A DNA stretch of 64,000 nucleotides from Acanthochlamys bracteata (taxonomy: Eukaryota > Streptophyta > Magnoliopsida > Pandanales > Velloziaceae), in the NCBI GenBank assembly GCA_019914995.1, contig CM034133.1, positions 3,906,001-3,970,000 of the forward strand, read 5' to 3'. The stretch's first letter is position 1; each line of letters begins with the position of its first letter. This document shows positions 57,641 through 64,000 of this stretch, piece by piece. The translations under genes and the position numbers were made by a program. A model generated the notes under the pieces. It worked only from the letters and a program-made list of their open reading frames with translations, was not told the origin of the DNA and did no database searches.

Positions 57641-59601
57641 AGAAGTGGTCTAAATATTACTCAAGTCGACTACTACTGAAATCATAGTCACTCAAATTTA
57701 AATAATTAATTTTTTAATATAAATAAATTTTCAGAGTAAAAAGAATAACCAAACCACAAAAATAATTACCAATACATGCGTACAACAAACACAGTTTAAA
57801 TTATGGTGGTTAGATAACGATGAATGGCGTTTTACAATTAATCTGATGGCATCTATATCTAAATCGAATAATGACTGACAAGCAACCTCTTGTGAGGACT
57901 AGGATAGTCAGAAAACTGAGAAATGAAACACAACAATCTTCTCAATATTCATAATTAGTTAGCCAGGAGTGGAGGTTACTGTATAAAATTGTTCCATGAA
58001 GCCACTACCTCATTTCACCATTCATTCTAACCATATTTGATGTGCATTACCAAAATATGCAGTAAGATGAGACAATCATATAACGAAACCATTTCTTCCA
58101 TCTTGGCCGAAGAGTACTTACATTTACAACAACCATTACAAACTACAGTTACTATTTATGTATAGATTGAGATTGTCCAAGACATTGCAGGAGCATGCCA
58201 GCACTACATTACTCCTATAGTTACCTAGCAGGTCCTGTTCCAGTCTCCCAGAGAAATCTGTGATGAGATTTTAATGTGTTTGCAAGGTATCGATGCCCTA
58301 CTAACCTTCAACTCTAGCCGACTACACCTTTCCGTCTTCCTGATCCTCCCACCACATCAATCTTCCGCAAGTTCTTGGTTTCATGAAGTTGATGCCTTTG
58401 CTTGATTTTGATAATCACGATTATCTAGAGAACCCCAGGGCTCGCAGAAACTGATGTCACCAAATAGGGAAATAACTACTGCTACTACCCATTATATCCG
58501 AGAGAAACCTTCAACGTACATCTTCCCACCAGTTGCCACAAGCATCTTCAACTACCTTCATCTTTCATGCATAAGATAGAGACGAGTGATATCATAATCA
58601 TGCTGTGAAAAAGTAAGACTATATTCAGTAAAAACAAGAAAGAAAACCAAGAACTTCAAAATGTACAAAAGAATAAAATTCACAAGATGCATCATGCACT
58701 TCTCAGTGTCCTTTTACAAAATGCAAATCAGTGACAAATACAAACAGAGATATGGAAGATTACAGCAAGAAAACCAGCTTTATTAGATGAAAACAAGAAG
58801 CTCATATAGGGATGACAAATAAGACAGGAATATTTACACAAAATGCAAGCCCAGCTATTGAAATTGCAAAAACATAAGAACAGTTTTTCTTACAGAAAGT
58901 AACAGTATAACTAGGACTCTATGATCATAAGCAACTGTGGCAGGTAGCACTAGAAACTAGAGGCATGAATATAGAGCAAAAAGCCTCAAATAAGATCAAA
59001 ATTAATGTGCAGACCATGCACCAGACAACGTGAATGTTCTCTGACTCACTAACCAAGTCCTTGTTCCTAATCGCTCTACAGAATTGTGATCACTAATCTT
59101 TTTGCTAATTCCAACCATCAACCAGCATACTTTGATGAATACAAGCACAGTATCTTTTGGACATTGCCTTAAAGTATAATCAAGAAGAAGATATTGACTT
59201 AATACAAGAGTATGAGTAACTTGATGAAATCACCAAAATCAGTCGCACACATTCACCAAGAGATTCCAAAAAGTCAGTTAGTTAGAGGCTAGAAACTTAA
59301 AAAGATGAGATGTACTTATTTGCAATATACATAAGCTTAATTTGGAGACAGCCAAAGAAACTCTCTTTAGAGGAACTGCGTTTATACAAACAGAATTTAC
59401 AATCTTGAACTGAAAGTTCAGATGCTAGAACGTGAAGCATGGCAAACTTCAGCTATTCATTAAAAAATGAGAAAGGTAAGAGTTTTTAGGAAGGAACAAA
59501 GCACTTCAGTTAGCAAATAATTACCCAATAAATACCCAGGGTTTATCCAGCAGCAATGCCATCATTTATGATGAACTCTCTATTCTTTGCTGCCTTTTCC
59601 T
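57641..59601. other. intergenic DNA
   Basis: There is no supported gene, RNA or clear transposon end. The stretch could include 5' remnants of the decayed importin-alpha copy (58280-58400 has CT-rich, CCACATCAATC-like words also found near the intact first exon, read on the minus strand). The last few hundred bases are 3' UTR of the FHA gene. Confidence 0.4.
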
Positions 59602-60648
59602 TCAATTCAGTAATAATCTCTTCACAAGTATCGTGATCACCTTTGTCAAATACTTCTCGACCTGACCAAACCACTCTTCCAATGTCATCTTTTCCATATC
59701 AACTCCAATCTCCTTCTCGTCCTCCTTAGCTCCTGCCTCTCTTTGATAAACAACTTCTGGATCTCCCTCGGAAACCTTAGCTGAACAAGAACTAACCTCC
59801 AGCCTTCTCCCCCTCCCTCGGCCATTCTTCTTCTGCTTTGCAGAATCCTTCGTCTCCTCAACTATTTCTTCAGGTAACGGTTCCCCTTCTGCATCATTCT
59901 TAGACTTTGCATCGGCATTCTGCTCCAAAATCCTGTCTTCCACCTCAACCACTTCATCCCTCAGTTCAATTGGCTTCTCAACACCAACCTTAGCAGCATT
60001 CTTCCTAGTAATAGGCATTTTACTGCCTGCAGCAACCTTCCTACCTCTCCCCCTTCTTCTCTTCTTCCGCAAATCACTCTTCTCCTCAAACTCTTCCAAG
60101 TCCAATTGTTCACCTCTTTTCTCCGACATTCCATCTTTACCACCCTCACTAGTCTCCAATTCCGGGTTCACCCTAATTCCTGGCCGTCTCGCTCCCCTCC
60201 TCCGCCTAGCCGGAACCGCAGTTACCGCCTTCGCTTGAAGTGCCCGAGTCGATGGTCCACGCGCCCTCATACTCCTCTTAATATTGGTCTGCTGCTCTTC
60301 CTCGTCCTGATCAGTAGCAACAGTATCAACAGCACCAGATCTGACAGCGATAGTTGTATGCTCTCCGATTTTGATCAAATCGCCAGTGGAAAGAGAGTAC
60401 GGAAGGGAAGGGGATAAATCTCGACCATTTATTAGAGTTCCATTAGAAGTATCGAGATCAATTAGCACCCATCCCGAGGAAGAAGCAAATTGAATGAGGA
60501 GATGTTTCTGTGAGATAGACGGGTCTTTGATCGCAAAGGTATTGCCCCGAACAACTCGACCGATACGAACAGTGAAGTTGGCGCCGTCGGGAGGAAGACA
60601 AGCTATTACATCACCGGAGCGCGGGCCTTTCTCCACGACAAGCTTCAT
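59602..60648 (-). CDS. FHA-domain protein, 348 aa as read, possible 3' frameshift
   Basis: A single-exon frame. The N-terminal forkhead-associated domain (residues about 28-103) has the GR, SISQKH and TSNGTLING signatures that bind phosphothreonine peptides. The remainder is low-complexity, acidic and basic, with AT-hook-like patches (RKKRRRGRGRK, KKNGRGRGRR), suggesting a nuclear, DNA-associated role; partners are unknown. Near the end, MTLEEWFGQVEKY is followed in this frame by an unusual YLTKVITILVKRLLLN and a stop. One frame over, the DNA continues for about 35 codons of ordinary helical sequence (FDKGDHDTCEEIITELKEK...) to a stop at 59553-59555. A single-base loss around 59655 would explain this. 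Either the gene has a frameshifted C-terminus or the assembly has an error. Confidence 0.85.
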   Translation of the reverse strand: MKLVVEKGPRSGDVIACLPPDGANFTVRIGRVVRGNTFAIKDPSISQKHLLIQFASSSGWVLIDLDTSNGTLINGRDLSPSLPYSLSTGDLIKIGEHTTIAVRSGAVDTVATDQDEEEQQTNIKRSMRARGPSTRALQAKAVTAVPARRRRGARRPGIRVNPELETSEGGKDGMSEKRGEQLDLEEFEEKSDLRKKRRRGRGRKVAAGSKMPITRKNAAKVGVEKPIELRDEVVEVEDRILEQNADAKSKNDAEGEPLPEEIVEETKDSAKQKKNGRGRGRRLEVSSCSAKVSEGDPEVVYQREAGAKEDEKEIGVDMEKMTLEEWFGQVEKYLTKVITILVKRLLLN

Positions 60649-62045
60649 TGGCGAAGAACTGAAGAAGCAATTTATCCACAGATCACAGTAGAACTGTTAC
60701 AGCAATCCAGAAGCACAACTATCCTTTGATTTTGATTTTCGAGTTGATTTTGACGAGGCGGGGTTTTGCAATTTCGTTTTCGTAACTAGAGTCAAAATCG
60801 TGGATTACCAATTTCGAGTCCCGATGATACCGTTAAGCGGATGTAAGCATGCTTTTCAAATAAAATTTTTTAAAGATAAATTTTATTTTTTATTTTAAAA
60901 ATAATAAATAAATAATAATAATTTTATTATATAAAGTTTTTATATTTTTAAATTTTATAATAATTTTTAAAATAAATTTTTAAATTTTATAATAAATTAA
61001 ATTATATTTTGAAATACTTATAAAAAATATATTAAAAATATAAATTAATAATTAATTTTCTAAAATTTATCCAAATATTTCCTTTATTAGAACCACTTCC
61101 ACAAGTCGATCCAAGCGAACCGAGCAAGTCGTCTTGTCTATCGAAATGAGCTTTTCGTCGTGGTCAAGACTGAGGCCAAAACAGGTACGATGGCAAGCAA
61201 ATTTAAATCAACAAATTCCCTTAAAGGATTATCCGGAATAGCTGACAACAATATTATTTTCAAAAAAAATAATTTAAGAATTATCTGAAAGTATTTTTTA
61301 AAAATATTTTATTTTATTTGAATAAAAAAACTTATTTTTATTAAATAATAATAATAATGTTTTATTATGTAAAATTTCTTATTTTTAAATAAATTTTATA
61401 AAATATTATCAAAATTTTATTAAAAAGTAAAATAAAATATTGAAAATTGTTTTTAGAAAACGCACATGTTGATTTGAACCTTTCTAAGTGTATGTATATA
61501 TGCTTGCGAATTTGACTCAACAATTAGGACCAGGTGACCCTTTTTGCGCAAGTAATTAATCTGCTAGCGAGTCATTGACATGGATAAATCATCATGTCTA
61601 GTCCAATTTTGAATTGGCAACAGACTTCTGGTTGAAAATTCATATAAATGATTCATATTAGCACTTAGGTCGCTAGCAAGATTATCTGGAGATTTGCATA
61701 CCGCAGATACGCATATGATTAAGGTATGAACAAGTAATTGTATTATGCCTTAACCTTTCTATACATAGTGCGCTTTTTCAACAAGCATATTGACATTTAC
61801 ATTATTTTTCTAGTAAAAAGAGAATGTGTACTGCTAAATCTCACTTGAAAGATACTAAATCATGCTTCTGTTATTGTAATAATCATTTGGAAGGTTTCAT
61901 GTTCTTAGTCTTTGATTATTTGAAATATATCCTCAATTCTTCGCAAAGTGCATTAATTCTTTTAACTCCTTGAATATATGATTAGCTTAATCTGATGTTT
62001 GTATCTAGTTATATTAACTTCAGATAAGGTGAATCGATATGGAAG
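60649..62045. other. intergenic DNA with AT-rich MITE-like blocks
   Basis: There is no supported gene. AT-rich blocks at about 60850-61080 and 61240-61460 resemble the family B elements (AAATAAAATTTTTTAAAGATAAA, ATTATATAAAGTTTTTATATTTTTAA) but their ends are not clean. Confidence 0.5.
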
Positions 62046-62295
62046 ACGTTTGAAAGTGTTTATGAAATAAAATTTTTTTAAAATAAAAAATATATTTATT
62101 ATTTTTGAAAAATGATTTTTATTATTTTTATTTTTAAAAAATAATAAAAATATGTAATAAAAAAACTAACTACGTAAAAAATTTTCTTAATTTTTAAATT
62201 TTTAAATAAATTTTTTATATATTTATAAAAAATATATTATAAAATATAACATTAAAAATTAAAAAATTATTTATTCCTTACGCAATGTCAAACGG
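62046..62295. mobile_element. MITE, family B copy 3
   Basis: Starts ACGTTTGAAAGTGTTTATGA and ends GCAATGTCAAACGGGG, imperfect inverted repeats. The interior aligns end to end with 29903-30145 (GAAAAATGA, AAAATATGTAATAAAAA, CTACGTAAAAAATTTT). It is non-coding. Confidence 0.75.
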
Positions 62296-63117
62296 GGCTA
62301 TGGCTTTGTGATCGAATGTTCATGAATGAAGCTTTTCACGTACAGATCATATACGTATGAAAGGTACCAGTAGTTTCCCTTGTATGTAAAACAAACAAAA
62401 TTTTCAGTCTTGTAAAGGAGCAAGATTTAAGCTCCATAAAGTACGTAGCGTAGAATGCAATTTTATTTGTACAAGTGTACAGTAAGATGACAACAGTATG
62501 AAGTAACATGATACTTGCGGGAAAGTGCAACAGCTGCGTATACATCATCTACCAGAGATCCGGAAATTTTGTGCCTGAAATAAAAGTTATAAAAATACTC
62601 GCGTTGTTTAAAATACTGAAACGCAATCAGCAACCTCTAAGCAAACAATGCAAACATCTTGTTGTAGTTGCGTTGCAGATACAGGAAGAACGTCAGCTGC
62701 ATCTTTTTGCGGTACTCCGTACTGTTTTGTCCCTCAAACCAAAAAGATAGCTCCGTCCAAATCTTTCTCTTTCAACATTTCCCATTCAGCAACAAAAGGA
62801 GCCTAGATGTCACACGATTCATCGCATATGGGCATGAGGCAGTTCAATTTCAGGTACGTGAAAGTGGAAGAAAACGAATACTCCAAATAATGTACAAAGA
62901 ATAATTAGAACAATAAGACTACCAAAGTTCAAAATCTGTTGAATATCCTTGGGACACCACTTCTTTAACTACATTTCAGTAAGATAAATTTCTCTTCTCA
63001 TCTGAAAACTAATACAGGGAATATAATGCCTAATCTGAAACAGAAACTTTATGCTGACAATTATGATTTTCCTTGGGAGAAAGGCATAAATCCATCCGAT
63101 GCCAGTAGTCTTTTTCT
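62296..63117. other. intergenic / helicase 3' UTR
   Basis: There is no separate gene supported. The overlapping short ORFs at 62336-62904 have no recognisable product. The right half is probably the 3' UTR of the DEAH helicase. Confidence 0.45.

Positions 63118-64000
<883 letters not shown>

Overview
This is a 64 kb stretch of nuclear DNA from a eudicot plant. The coding regions carry GT-AG introns, two pentatricopeptide-repeat (PPR) classes are present, the intergenic DNA is AT-rich and full of small TIR elements (MITEs), and a decayed Ty1/copia retrotransposon and a TAS3 trans-acting siRNA gene sit between the genes. The species cannot be named from the sequence.

Layout, left to right. 0.9-5.3 kb: a mitochondrial-type alkaline/neutral invertase locus (+) that looks like a pseudogene, with a MITE ending about 70 bp before its ATG. 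9.06-11.4 kb: a three-exon gibberellin 2-oxidase (-). 15.6-16.1 kb: a TAS3 gene (-) with a TATA box, a short upstream ORF, two miR390 sites and two tandem tasiARFs. 19.5-24.3 kb: a degraded copia element (+). 24.9-26.6 kb: a probable non-autonomous Mutator-like element with a GC-rich interior. 30.3-32.9 kb: a two-exon PPR gene resembling Arabidopsis PGN (+), followed closely by an LTR remnant. 36.1-37.6 kb: an intronless PLS/E-class PPR gene (-). 39.0-41.3 kb: a small Agenet/Tudor-like gene (+). 42.8-43.2 kb: a long-arm foldback element. 44.26-44.7 kb: a DUF538 gene resembling SVB (+). 46.6-48.6 kb: a P-class PPR gene (-). 49.3-53.0 kb: a ten-exon importin-alpha gene (-). 54.2-57.6 kb: a decayed tandem copy of importin-alpha (-) carrying a 116-bp minisatellite. 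59.6-60.6 kb: an FHA-domain gene (-) with a suspected 3' frameshift. 63.1-64.0 kb: the last three exons of a PRP43/DHX15-like DEAH-box RNA helicase (-), cut by the window edge.

The order invertase - PGN-like PPR - DUF538/SVB matches Arabidopsis At1g56560-At1g56570-At1g56580 (from memory), expanded here by GA2ox, TAS3, other genes and transposons. The genes form no single pathway. Functional themes are carbon metabolism (invertase), hormone catabolism (GA2ox), small-RNA control of auxin response (TAS3), organelle RNA processing (three PPRs), nuclear import (importin-alpha) and pre-mRNA splicing/RNA remodelling (DEAH helicase).

The most notable items are the complete TAS3 architecture, including an ORF that stops 10 nt before the 5' miR390 site; the disrupted invertase at a conserved locus; the importin-alpha tandem pseudogene; and the candidate Pack-MULE-like element. 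I found no wholly unknown system. Exon borders were placed by eye from frame, GT-AG sites and family similarity; no searches were run.
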